The notes under the pieces: model-generated
The model's input: only the letters and a program-made list of their open reading frames with translations
Told to the model about the DNA's origin: nothing
The model's database searches: none
From: Arthrospiribacter ruber
GTDB taxonomy: Bacteria; Bacteroidota; Bacteroidia; Cytophagales; Cyclobacteriaceae
DNA length: 64,000 bases
NCBI RefSeq assembly: GCF_019343195.1
Contig: NZ_RPHB01000003.1
Location: 186,001 to 250,000, forward strand
Reading direction: 5' to 3'
Made by a program: the position numbers and the translations under genes
In this document: positions 7,068 to 15,111 of the stretch, piece after piece
Numbering within the stretch: position 1 is the stretch's first letter
Layout: each line of letters opens with the position of its first letter

Positions 7068-7931
7068 ATGGACTTAGAAGAACTGAATCGGCAGATAGCC
7101 AAGTTAATGGAAGAACAAAACAGGTGCGCTGTTCCTGAATTTGAGGGATATTCTCCTTATGAGATGAATACCATCTTGCATGATACATTTGGCATAAATA
7201 GTCCTATTCAATTACAAAAGCTGAGCTCTGAGGATTATGATCAGATTCCGATGCTTCAGCAGGTCAAATACTTGTGCAATATCATTGACAAGTCAGGTTC
7301 CCTAAAACTCACAGCTAAGGGATTTTTGCCTACAAAAATTGTGGCTGAGCTTTATGCACAAGGGTTTATCAAAGATGATTTTATTGATGATGCCCATTAT
7401 AAACTCTACAAGGAGACAGATTCTGATTCCATTCACTTGACGAGGATATTGATTGAGTTGACGGGGATTGCCAAGAAGCGTTTGGGAAAATTATCGCTTA
7501 CAAAAAATGGTCAGAAGGTATTGAAAGACGACTTTGAGTTATTCAAACTTCTGTTTGATACTTTTAGGAATAAGTTCAATTGGGGTTATTTTGATGGATA
7601 TGATGAAAGGCCGATTGGTCCTTTGGGGTTTGGATTTACTTTGATTCTATTGTCCAAGTATGGAGAGAAGCCACGTTCTGATATTTTCTATGCGGAAAAA
7701 TATCTGAAAGCTTTTCCCTCTTTGCTCGATGGAATAAATCCCGGTTATACAACTGTGGAAGATTATGCTGCAAGTTGTTATTCGATCAGAACCTTTGATC
7801 GCTTTATGAATTATTTTGGTTTGGTAGCGCTCGAAAAGGAAGGTGCCATCATCAAGAGGATCGCCACTGTCCAAAAAACCCCACTGCTGGATAAGTTGTT
7901 TAAGATTAAGACGCCGGATGGGGGGAAGTAA
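7068..7931 (+). CDS. Conserved hypothetical protein
   Basis: 287 residues from the ATG at 7068 (a GTG just before it adds one residue). It begins MDLEELNRQIAKLMEEQN and carries FEGYSPYEMNTILHDTFG, a motif I have seen in uncharacterised bacterial proteins of the same start pattern. There are no membrane segments or catalytic motifs; most of it looks alpha-helical, with a winged-helix-like stretch near 75-105 (SGSLKLTAKGFLPTKIVAELYAQGF). It forms a pair with the 88-aa gene 6 bp downstream. Function unknown. Confidence 0.6.
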   Translation: MDLEELNRQIAKLMEEQNRCAVPEFEGYSPYEMNTILHDTFGINSPIQLQKLSSEDYDQIPMLQQVKYLCNIIDKSGSLKLTAKGFLPTKIVAELYAQGFIKDDFIDDAHYKLYKETDSDSIHLTRILIELTGIAKKRLGKLSLTKNGQKVLKDDFELFKLLFDTFRNKFNWGYFDGYDERPIGPLGFGFTLILLSKYGEKPRSDIFYAEKYLKAFPSLLDGINPGYTTVEDYAASCYSIRTFDRFMNYFGLVALEKEGAIIKRIATVQKTPLLDKLFKIKTPDGGK

Positions 7932-7937
7932 GTGAGT

Positions 7938-8204
7938 ATGAATAAGCAAGAAAAAATCACCTGCCTGAAGGCTTATTTGGATAAGCCTGAAGAATCGTAT
8001 GCTGATAGTTTTAAATGGGAAATAGGGATCATCCTTGGAGATTTTGACGAATCCAATGCCAACTTAAGATTTCTGGAAAACTTATCGGACGAAGCTGCCA
8101 TTTATGCATTTGTAGATCGGCTGACATCTCGAATTGTGATGAAATACGATCCAGAATGGGAAAGCTTGGGAGATTTTGTCTGGGATTATGTGGGGAATGG
8201 GTAA
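7938..8204 (+). CDS. Small hypothetical protein
   Basis: 88 residues from the ATG at 7938 (a GTG at 7932 directly after the upstream stop is an alternative). It is acidic and helical (LGDFDESNANLRFLENLSDEAAIYAFVDRL) and of unrecognised family. It is co-oriented with and 6 bp after the 287-aa gene. Its last 19 bp overlap, tail to tail, the end of mcrC. Confidence 0.5.
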   Translation: MNKQEKITCLKAYLDKPEESYADSFKWEIGIILGDFDESNANLRFLENLSDEAAIYAFVDRLTSRIVMKYDPEWESLGDFVWDYVGNG

Positions 8205-9562
8205 GCCGAAGCTATCTTTTCAAACTCTTCAATAAGGGCTTCTTTTGCTTTTTGTATAGCTTCTTTTTTGAATGGAACTCCTACCATAACAACCCTATTT
8301 GAAAAATTCATTTGAGAGAAAGAATAATCAATATGCGATACTTCTAATTTATTGGAAGGATAACACAAAAACCCAACTTTCTGATTTACATTATTAAATG
8401 AACTGTATGCAAGAATCTGATGAAGGTCTTTTCTATGCTCTTCTTTCAAATTTTCATTTTGGTCAAATTTATTATAGAGATGTGACTTGTATTTCGCATC
8501 TATAAACATCACTTGGTCATCCTTTAACAACACTCCATCTGGCTCTAAGTTATTTAAGCTCCACTGGAATCTCTTCTTAGTATTAGAGTAGATCTTTAGG
8601 TTAGGATTAAATTTACCTCCTATCGATTTGGCTACTTCTTTAAAGATATACTGAATAAACTTTTCAAAAACATCAGCAAAGTCTACCCTCCATGCAGTTC
8701 CATCGATTAAATTGAAATTTAGAATTCTATTTGCAATTTGCTTTGCTTCCTTTATCGTTACTCCATCAGCATTCTTTATTTGAATTTTTGAGGTGATTTT
8801 AGGCTTGTGGAAATATAATCTTTCATCTAAAAATGAAATTCTTTTTGAAATTGGAGTCCTAATACTTATTGGTGTATTGGAGCTTAATAATTCTGATTTG
8901 CACAAATCGTAGACATATCTGATTTCACTAAATTCGGAGTGGAATTCGCTTAAAAGATTCTTTCTTGTCGGGTAAACTAGTCTCTGTTCAACTTTAAAAC
9001 TATGGTTTGCATATTTATTCCAGTTTACTTGACCACTTGGTTGGTATGATTGAATTTCCTTATTGTCAAATTTTCTCCAGTGCTGTTTAGCTAGTTTTTC
9101 TAAAGCTGATATAAATTTTATAGCTTCTAAATATAGTGGTGGTCTAAAAGCTCTTTTAGAAGCCAATGGCAGACTTTCTATGAATTCAGGACTAATTTCA
9201 TCACCCAGTAAGTCCAAAATTTCGACATACTCCTCAAATCGGTTAGTTCCCGTAAACCTAGGGGAAACAACAAAATCACCTATTTGTTTTCCTGTATCTG
9301 GGGCTCTAAGTGGGATAGTACCAATGAATTCAGATGTTTTAAAAAAAATAGATGCATTTAGATCCGATCCTTCGATTTTAGCTTCTATTCCCAAAAAGCT
9401 GAATAATTCTGAATTGTATTGTATAAATTTTTGCAAATAAAGGCCAATGATCCTTTTATCGGCTCCTTTAAAAACCTTTTTCTGTAATTCCTTACCGCTG
9501 ATAGTTGAAGATCTTTCAGTTAAACAAGGAATTTCATGAAATAGCCCTTGGTCTTTTGTCAT
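8186..9562 (-). CDS. mcrC: McrC, nuclease subunit of McrBC type IV restriction
   Basis: A 458-residue protein with the McrC C-terminal PD-(D/E)xK nuclease: E300 in a conserved helix (DFADVFEKFIQYIF), D342 in LEPDGVLLKDD and the DAK triad VMFIDAKYK (D355, K357), then QILAYSS. The N-terminal 200 residues are the variable assembly region. McrC joins GTP-driven McrB rings and cuts DNA carrying modified cytosines. Its ATG overlaps the mcrB stop by 4 bp (9559-9562), so the subunits are translationally coupled. All catalytic residues are present; it looks functional. The target modification cannot be read from sequence. Confidence 0.88.
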   Translation of the reverse strand: MTKDQGLFHEIPCLTERSSTISGKELQKKVFKGADKRIIGLYLQKFIQYNSELFSFLGIEAKIEGSDLNASIFFKTSEFIGTIPLRAPDTGKQIGDFVVSPRFTGTNRFEEYVEILDLLGDEISPEFIESLPLASKRAFRPPLYLEAIKFISALEKLAKQHWRKFDNKEIQSYQPSGQVNWNKYANHSFKVEQRLVYPTRKNLLSEFHSEFSEIRYVYDLCKSELLSSNTPISIRTPISKRISFLDERLYFHKPKITSKIQIKNADGVTIKEAKQIANRILNFNLIDGTAWRVDFADVFEKFIQYIFKEVAKSIGGKFNPNLKIYSNTKKRFQWSLNNLEPDGVLLKDDQVMFIDAKYKSHLYNKFDQNENLKEEHRKDLHQILAYSSFNNVNQKVGFLCYPSNKLEVSHIDYSFSQMNFSNRVVMVGVPFKKEAIQKAKEALIEEFEKIASAYPFPT

Positions 9563-10944
9563 TCGAAAAGTGGTTGATCAATTCTCTTAATAAAATAACT
9601 ATTGAATTCTTCAACTGCTGAAGTAAGCAACCCTTCTTGTAAATACTCTCTGATTAAAGGGAAAATTTCATACCGGATTCTATTTTCCATTTCTTCATCA
9701 GAATCAGCAAGAAAATACCCTTGGCCTGGCTGAAGATTCAGCTCATTTGATGTAGCATGCCAGTCAAAAATTTCAGCAATTATATTAAAGTCATCTTTAT
9801 AAAAATTTGAAGCTGAAATAGGTTTCGGTTTTACAGTATACCATGCAAAACGTCTCCTTAGAGCAAAATCAACCACTGCTAAGCTTCTGTCAGCAGTATT
9901 CATCGTAGCAATCACACAGAAATTTGAGGGTAGCTCTTTTATTTCTAATTCAGGTGTAATCTGAATAGATACATCTGCATTTTTCATTTTATGTTCAAAG
10001 AGATAAAAAACGGGACCTAAAACATTGGAGAGGTTTGCCCTATTTATTTCATCGATGATAAGAACTACTTTTTCACTGGGGTTTTCTCTTGAGTACAATA
10101 CCGCCTCAGCCAGATTTCCCATCCTACCTTCATAAGTTAGATCATCGCTGTTAAGGCTAGGTCTTATGCCATAAATGAAATCAGAATATGTGGTTTCAGC
10201 ATGAAATTGGGTGAAGAAACTCTTTGCCGATGATTTGGTCGCTATTTCTTTGGCAATTGTGGTCTTGCCTGTTCCGGGAGGGCCTTGAAGGATTACAAAT
10301 CTTCTTTCTTTCAATAATTCGAAAATTAAATCTCGGTCATCCTCTAACATTTCATTTTGAAATGGTTTTAGAGCCTTTGAAACAGCACTTCTGTGTTGAG
10401 GGTTTGTCGGCCATTCTCTTATTTTTGCATACGCTGCTAAAAATGCTTTAATAAATTTTTTACCCTCTTCATCTAGAGGGTTATCAATGATTTGGCAACA
10501 GTTAATTACCTGAGTATATTTTTTAATAGTTTTCGACAGATGCTGTATTTTTGGGTTTTTTGTAAAAGCAGGTGGAAGTGATAAATTAATATTAGTAAAG
10601 TCTGTTGAGCAGTGCCCATTTTCGTTTACTAATTTTGAAAATAACCTTCTTAACCCAGGACGACTTGCCAATTCTAAATCCCTTTGAAAATTGCTTGAAC
10701 CGACACAAAAAGAAACTACCCAAGCTTTTTCCTGTGTTGTAGGAAAAACAACAAATGAATAATCATGATATGCTCCTGATGTTTCCTCATCTGGATGAAT
10801 TAACCCAAAATATGCCCCATTATCATTTAAAGCATTTTCATCAATTAATTTTCGCTCGATATAAGAATTGTTAAATTCGTTGTCATTTTTTGCGCCAAAT
10901 TCAGCTGCCCATTCTTTTACTAAATCTCTAACTTCTTGAATCAT
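9559..10944 (-). CDS. mcrB: McrB, GTP-dependent AAA+ motor of McrBC restriction
   Basis: 461 residues. Residues 35-155 form an N-terminal domain like MrcB_N/DUF3578 (YHDYSFVVFPTTQEKAWVVSFCVG), the presumed DNA-reader. Residues 210-460 are the AAA+ motor: Walker A GPPGTGKTT (221-229), Walker B LIIDEINRAN (295-304), the McrB signature MNTADRS at 348-354 and the arginine-rich ALRRRFAW that follows. The signature marks GTP-using McrB rather than ordinary AAA ATPases. It lies between a small XRE regulator (21 bp upstream) and mcrC (4-bp overlap), forming a three-gene operon. A reader domain of this type differs from the E. coli one, so specificity may differ. Confidence 0.88.
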   Translation of the reverse strand: MIQEVRDLVKEWAAEFGAKNDNEFNNSYIERKLIDENALNDNGAYFGLIHPDEETSGAYHDYSFVVFPTTQEKAWVVSFCVGSSNFQRDLELASRPGLRRLFSKLVNENGHCSTDFTNINLSLPPAFTKNPKIQHLSKTIKKYTQVINCCQIIDNPLDEEGKKFIKAFLAAYAKIREWPTNPQHRSAVSKALKPFQNEMLEDDRDLIFELLKERRFVILQGPPGTGKTTIAKEIATKSSAKSFFTQFHAETTYSDFIYGIRPSLNSDDLTYEGRMGNLAEAVLYSRENPSEKVVLIIDEINRANLSNVLGPVFYLFEHKMKNADVSIQITPELEIKELPSNFCVIATMNTADRSLAVVDFALRRRFAWYTVKPKPISASNFYKDDFNIIAEIFDWHATSNELNLQPGQGYFLADSDEEMENRIRYEIFPLIREYLQEGLLTSAVEEFNSYFIKRIDQPLFE

Positions 10945-10965
10945 GTCATCTTTAATTTTAAAAAT

Positions 10966-11175
10966 TTAAAACTCAAAAAAACTTATCATTGGCTTATCCA
11001 GCGCTTTGGCGATTTTGAAGACTGTTTCTATTGAAACATTCCTTTTACCATTTTCTATATCAGAAATGTAGGTCCGGTCCAACTCAGCCAGTTCAGCGAG
11101 CTTTTCCTGAGAAACATTCTGACTTTTTCTGATGGCCTTTACTTTTTCGCCGTAGGCAACTTTAATGTCCATCAT
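10966..11175 (-). CDS. XRE-family controller-like regulator of the mcrBC operon
   Basis: 69 residues, nearly all one helix-turn-helix: VKAIRKSQNVSQEKLAELAELDRTYISDIENGKRNVSIETVFKIAKAL. Size and motif (S-x-E-x-L-A, tyrosine-isoleucine-S-x-I-E-x-G-x-R) match controller (C) proteins of restriction-modification systems. It is the first gene of the mcrBC operon, 21 bp before mcrB. The leader carries GACTATAGTC between the promoter boxes, like known C-protein boxes, suggesting autoregulation. Start is the ATG at 11175 or the adjacent one at 11172. Confidence 0.8.
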   Translation of the reverse strand: MMDIKVAYGEKVKAIRKSQNVSQEKLAELAELDRTYISDIENGKRNVSIETVFKIAKALDKPMISFFEF

Positions 11176-11197
11176 GCAATCTGAAAAAATGTCGTCT

Positions 11198-11224
11198 ATT
11201 GTACCACGGACTATAGTCTACAAA
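11198..11224 (-). promoter_or_regulatory. Promoter with C-box-like operator for the XRE-mcrBC operon
   Basis: Read on the minus strand, TTTG (11224-11221) and TACAAT (11203-11198) are 17 bp apart, and the spacer holds the perfect palindrome GACTATAGTC (11218-11209). GACT...AGTC is the half-site pattern of controller-protein boxes. Its position between the boxes suggests repression, or on/off timing, by the 69-aa XRE protein. The start codon follows about 23 bp later. Confidence 0.5.
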
Positions 11225-11266
11225 AACTAATTTTTCTGTATATTTACGCTTGAAATTTTAAGTAAC

Positions 11267-11815
11267 GTGAACAAAATCATTCCCATCACCACCGAATACA
11301 TAACCCCATCAAGGACCATCGAAATTTTCAACTTGCTAAGGTTTGAGGAAAGCAAACAAGTCTATGTTTACAATTTTGAAGGAAAGCATTTTAGGGTTTT
11401 TGAAAGCCTGGTTGATTTGATCCGGTTTTTTGAAGTTGGCAAGGAACCCAGAGCTTCATTTGATTCAGAAAGTGATTTGGATGAATTCTTGGATCGATTA
11501 CCCCTAGGTGATGATGTTAGAAAGCTTAATCTTAAATTTAACTACATGTACCGGGACGGAGCGAATTACAAGCAGTTTGGTTCGGTTGTTTTTAATAACT
11601 CATCAGGGTTGAGTATAGACGAGGTCTCAGAGGTAATTAGAAAAAAATTGATTTCAGAAGAATTTTTTGTTCCTAAGGAATGGGGAATTCCGACACTTTA
11701 TGCAGCACCTTACAACCCAGAATATGATCATGAATGGCATGAGTTTGAAGGATTGGAAGAAACCATTGAAGCGCCAAGCCACCCAAGGGACATACTGGAA
11801 ATTCTAAAAGATTAA
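11267..11815 (+). CDS. Conserved hypothetical protein divergent from mcrBC
   Basis: 182 residues from a GTG start (no better upstream ATG). It contains a beta-rich N-terminal half (KQVYVYNFEGKHFRVFESLVDLIRFF) and an acidic patch (FDSESDLDEFLDRLPLGDD), and ends with a proline-rich segment YAAPYNPEYDHEWHEFEGLEE. No known domain is evident. It is divergent from the XRE-mcrBC operon across 91 bp, sharing the region with the GACTATAGTC operator, so it could be co-regulated. Function unknown. Confidence 0.55.
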   Translation: MNKIIPITTEYITPSRTIEIFNLLRFEESKQVYVYNFEGKHFRVFESLVDLIRFFEVGKEPRASFDSESDLDEFLDRLPLGDDVRKLNLKFNYMYRDGANYKQFGSVVFNNSSGLSIDEVSEVIRKKLISEEFFVPKEWGIPTLYAAPYNPEYDHEWHEFEGLEETIEAPSHPRDILEILKD

Positions 11816-12071
11816 AAATAGAGTGCTGTGAAGATTGGGGACTAGAAGGGGAAACAAAATTTAAAGAGGCCAATACCTTGGTTAAGAGGACCATTGCTTT
11901 TGCTCTGAAAGAAAGATTATTGCAAATGGAGACAGCTTAAAAATCAAATCCCTGATCAAACATTTGAAGGATGTCAAGAAAAGAGGAGGAAAATTCGTTC
12001 ACTATGAGGGTACGCTGATTGTCTTAGAGACAGGTAATGAAATCATTATTTCCACGGAACCTCAGATGTGA
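11816..12071 (+). pseudogene. Probable decayed gene: two frame-shifted coding fragments
   Basis: No start-to-stop gene is present, but two adjoining frames look coding. The first ends at 11940 (KEANTLVKRTIAFALKERLL...). The second, open from about 11900, reads IIANGDSLKIKSLIKHLKD, then KKRGGKFVHYEGTLIVLETG, and stops at 12071. The overlap between them suggests one gene broken by a frameshift and lacking a start. The family is not recognised. Confidence 0.35.
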
Positions 12072-12120
12072 AGAGGGTATTAAAGCTTTCCAGATTCCAT
12101 TGACATATATAGTGTCAACC

Positions 12121-12520
12121 GTCATTCTGAGATTTTAAAATTTGGCATTTATAGAAAGGCAATGACAGTTGGTGTACGTCATCCTGAGATTTTAACATTT
12201 AGGGAATGTTCAGAAAGGGTAATGACAAAATTACGCGTCATGCTGAGCGGAGCTTGCGGAGTCGAAGCATCTCCTAAACAATGGGAGACTCTTCCTTCGT
12301 CAGAGTGACGTATATTTCTGTCAATGGTAATCGGAGCTTGCGGAGATGAAAGCCTGTCCCGCAGCATTGCGGGAGATCTCTTTCCCTTAATCGTGGGAGA
12401 TTCTTCACTGCGTTCAGAATGACGGTCCCTTTAATCTGTCAATGGTAGTGAGAAACGAACGAAGAATCTCCTGCACTCAAGTCAAAGAGACCCCCCGAAA
12501 AAATCGGGGCAGGCTTTCGT
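12121..12520. repeat. Cluster of dispersed intergenic repeats
   Basis: Two degenerate copies of a unit beginning GTCAT(T/C)CTGAGATTTTAA start at 12121 and 12178. The second, through 12226, is nearly repeated at 23742-23791 in another intergenic region. The following sequence includes GTCATGCTGAGCGGAGCTTG and the hairpins TCCCGCA-GCAT-TGCGGGA (12357-12374) and an inverted copy of the same element (CCCCGA...TCGGGG, about 12493-12515). There is no coding capacity; such units are typical of Bacteroidota intergenic spaces. Confidence 0.7.
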
Positions 12521-12659
12521 TTCACTCAGAGGGACGACCCCTCCATATCTGTCATTGGTCTGAATGAAGCATCTCCAAGGGGTCTATAAATGATAGAATT
12601 ATCATAAATAGGATTTCCTGAGATCCCTCGTACCTACCATTGACATAAATCTACTTCAG

Positions 12660-12760
12660 GTTTAGTTCAACCCCTTTAGGGTTGGGTCTTAACTCTATTT
12701 CGTGAATTCCCCGGGTTGCTACCCGGGGCTATTTATAGTTTAACCCCTTCGGGGTATTAT
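12660..12760. repeat. REP-like hairpin cluster
   Basis: Three hairpins lie within 100 bp: CAACCC...GGGTTG (12668-12684), CCCCGGGT-TGCT-ACCCGGGG (12709-12728) and ACCCC-TTC-GGGGT (12743-12755). GC-rich stem-loops in AT-rich spacer resemble the REP sequences mobilised by IS200-type RAYT transposases in other Bacteroidota; no transposase gene is in this window. Confidence 0.6.
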
Positions 12761-12847
12761 TTAATAGTCATACGCTTTCTGTAAATGCCAAATTCTCAGG
12801 GTGAAAATATGAGAAATCCTTTTGATTTATAGCGTATTGGGTTTTTC

Positions 12848-12895
12848 AGGATTTCAAATCCTCTTCATCTGGGTTCGGGATTACAAATCCCGAAC
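12848..12895. repeat. Two short inverted repeats sharing a GGATT-AAATCC core
   Basis: AGGATTT-C-AAATCCT (12848-12862) and GTTCGGGATT-ACA-AATCCCGAAC (12873-12895) are perfect hairpins with related cores. A further repeat-like stretch (TCTGCGGGATCAGCGAAATC, about 12968) follows. They belong to the non-coding repeat region between mcrBC and the Vsr gene. Confidence 0.55.
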
Positions 12896-13127
12896 AGCGG
12901 GAGGCTTCGCTTTGTCATGCCGAAAGCAATGAAACATCTGTTTCCATCCAAAAAGCGAAGCTTTATCTGCGGGATCAGCGAAATCTGCGGGAGAAAAAAG
13001 GAGGAAGAACAGAAATATAGTGGATATATGGTAGAAATACGAGGTAATGAGCATTTGAGGCTTCAAGAAAATTTTTGGGATGAGGTATTAATAGCCTCAG
13101 GGAAACTGTCCCGAGAATACGAAAAGA

Positions 13128-13613
13128 TCAATTTAATTCATCCACCACCCTCTTCACACACATCCCCAACTCCTTCTTGACCTCAAAATCCCAAAACCTC
13201 AGCACAGTCCAGCCCTTGGATTGGTAGTGGTAATTTATCTCACGGTCTCGTTGCATATTGCGTTCGATCTTGGGAATCCAGAAGTCGCGGTTGGATTTGA
13301 TGGTTTCCTTTCTGTTTTCCCAGTCATGCCCATGCCAGAAGGAACCGTCCACAAATATCACCAGCCTGTATTTGATCAGACTGATGTCGGGCTTGCCAGG
13401 GAGCTTTTGCTTGTTGCTCTTGTAGCGTATGCCAGCATGCCAAAGGGCTTTTTTTAGCAGTTTTTCAGGTTTGGTGTCTTTGCCCTTGATCCTGGACATG
13501 TTGAAAGAGCGCTTCTTGGTAGTATAAAACCCTGCTTCCTCCGAAAATCTGGGCACCTTGATTTTTGGTTCGGGATAAGGTTTTGCTATAGAGGGCTTGG
13601 ACTTTTTGGGCAT
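13128..13613 (-). CDS. Vsr-type very-short-patch endonuclease, lacking zinc cysteines
   Basis: 161 residues. The Vsr core is clear: FNMSRIKGKDTKPEKLLKKAL, KLPGKPDISL with catalytic-type D76, VIFVDGSFWHGHDW, NRDFWIPKIERNMQRD and GWTVLRFWDFEV. In E. coli Vsr the structural zinc is held by three cysteines and a histidine; here the equivalent positions are Ser (DGS), Asp (HGHD) and Asp (WDF), so the zinc site is lost. Vsr nicks T:G mismatches beside cytosine-5 methylases, but no methylase gene is near. It may be a diverged repair nuclease or a restriction-type nuclease. Confidence 0.8.
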   Translation of the reverse strand: MPKKSKPSIAKPYPEPKIKVPRFSEEAGFYTTKKRSFNMSRIKGKDTKPEKLLKKALWHAGIRYKSNKQKLPGKPDISLIKYRLVIFVDGSFWHGHDWENRKETIKSNRDFWIPKIERNMQRDREINYHYQSKGWTVLRFWDFEVKKELGMCVKRVVDELN

Positions 13614-13717
13614 GGATTTGATGAAAGTGAATTTAAGAAAAAAGTAGCTTTTACAACCATAAGGTTCTTAACTTTGACCAGATGCGATAAATTATTGGAG
13701 GAACTTTGAACTGATAA

Positions 13718-14368
13718 ATGAATACCATGCAAAGAGCAGTCATATTCGATATGGATGGCGTGATTGTAGATTCAGAGGATTTTTGGAAAAGGGCAGAAAA
13801 GGAAGTCTTTACCTCATTGGGTGTACATGTAACTGAGGAACATTCCGCATTGACAAAATCCATGACTACCCTTGAAGTCACAAAATTTTGGTTTGATAGA
13901 TTTCCATGGCAGGGAACGGCGCTGGAAGTGGTTGAACAAATGGTGATCGATAGGGTCATTGACCTTATTAACAAGGAAGACTGCAGGATCAAGGGGGTAA
14001 AAGCATTTATCGAAAATCTAAAGTCCAACAACTTCAAGATCGGGCTGGCTACAAATTCTCCGAATAAAATAATTCCGGCAGTGTTAAAAAAAATGGAAAT
14101 CGGGCACTTGTTTGATACGGTTTCATCGGCCGAATTTGAAGAGAATGGAAAACCTGACCCTGCTATCTACCTGACAACGGCCGCCAAACTCAATATTAGG
14201 GTAGCCAATTGCATTGCCATAGAAGATTCATATTCGGGGATGTTGGCAGCAAAAAGGGCAGGAATGAAAGTTGTTGCGTTTACTAACGGTAACAGCAATA
14301 TCGATTTTGAAATTGCAGATTTTAAAATAGACCATTTTGATTACTTTAACATTGACACGCTAAACTGA
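13718..14368 (+). CDS. HAD-superfamily hydrolase, beta-phosphoglucomutase-like
   Basis: 216 residues with the HAD motifs: motif I VIFDMDGVIVDSE (nucleophile D11, D13), motif II around LATNSPN, the lysine in ENGKPDPAIY and motif IV IAIEDSYSGMLAAKRAGMKVVAF. The helical cap (about 18-85) is that of subclass I beta-phosphoglucomutase/phosphatase enzymes. The likely role is a cytoplasmic sugar-phosphate phosphatase or mutase; the substrate cannot be told. An ATG at 13727, three codons later, is an equally good start. It is co-oriented with the DUF2071 gene 29 bp downstream. Confidence 0.82.
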   Translation: MNTMQRAVIFDMDGVIVDSEDFWKRAEKEVFTSLGVHVTEEHSALTKSMTTLEVTKFWFDRFPWQGTALEVVEQMVIDRVIDLINKEDCRIKGVKAFIENLKSNNFKIGLATNSPNKIIPAVLKKMEIGHLFDTVSSAEFEENGKPDPAIYLTTAAKLNIRVANCIAIEDSYSGMLAAKRAGMKVVAFTNGNSNIDFEIADFKIDHFDYFNIDTLN

Positions 14369-14397
14369 CCTTTTTCAACCAAACCAAAAGTGAAGTA

Positions 14398-15111
14398 ATG
14401 GAAGAAATATTGAATGATGTATCCCACAGACCTTTTGAAATTCCAAATGGGTCTTGGGTATATTATCAAGAATGGAACAGGGCTTTGTTTCTACATTGGG
14501 AAGTTCCATTTGACCTTCTTAGAAAGTGTGTGCCTTCTAATTTTAACATAGATACATTTGAAGGAAAATGCTACATATCTTTGGTTGCCTTTACCATGGA
14601 AAAAATCAGGCCCAAATTTTTACCTTCTGTAGGATTTGTATCTGATTTTGATGAAATCAATGTTAGAACTTATATTGATAATGACCACAAAAAGGGAGTT
14701 TACTTTCTAAACATAGAAGCGGGTAAAACCATCTCTGCTTTTGTTGCAAAGGCAATTTCCGGACTGCCTTACGAAAAGGCTGACATTAGCAGAAGCGACC
14801 TGGTGTACATCTCCGAAAACCCGGAAAAAGGCTTTAGCCTGAATGCCGAATTTGAGATTGAAGAAAAAATAACCGAAAAAACAGTATTGGACAGGTGGTT
14901 GACAGAACGGTATTGTTTGTATCTTGACCAAGGCGAAAAGCGTTTTCGCTATGACATCCACCACAAAGAATGGGAGCTCAGAAAAGTAGATGCACAGCGT
15001 ACAGAAGTGAATTACCAAGTTGGTGAAATTGATTTAAAGGACAGGCAACCCAATCTGGCACATTATTCCGAAGGTGTAAAAGTATTGGCTTGGAAAAGGC
15101 AGAAAATATGA
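14398..15111 (+). CDS. DUF2071 (YqjF-like) family protein
   Basis: 237 residues matching DUF2071: an N-terminal WNRALFLHWEVPFDLLRKCVPSNFNIDTFEGKCYISLVAFTM segment, then VNVRTYI-like (EINVRTYIDNDHKKGVYFLNIEAG) and LPY strands. The family is widespread and uncharacterised; it has a beta-barrel acetoacetate-decarboxylase-like fold. Its TGA overlaps the ATG of the following methyltransferase (15108-15111), so the two are co-translated. Confidence 0.8.
   Translation: MEEILNDVSHRPFEIPNGSWVYYQEWNRALFLHWEVPFDLLRKCVPSNFNIDTFEGKCYISLVAFTMEKIRPKFLPSVGFVSDFDEINVRTYIDNDHKKGVYFLNIEAGKTISAFVAKAISGLPYEKADISRSDLVYISENPEKGFSLNAEFEIEEKITEKTVLDRWLTERYCLYLDQGEKRFRYDIHHKEWELRKVDAQRTEVNYQVGEIDLKDRQPNLAHYSEGVKVLAWKRQKI

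Noticed and set aside
12179-12367. 62-codon minus-strand frame
   Set aside because: It consists of dispersed intergenic repeat sequence and lacks homology features.
12917-13180. 87-codon plus-strand frame upstream of the Vsr gene
   Set aside because: It translates repeat sequence (CGGGATCAGCGAAATC type) and overlaps the Vsr gene's end antisense.
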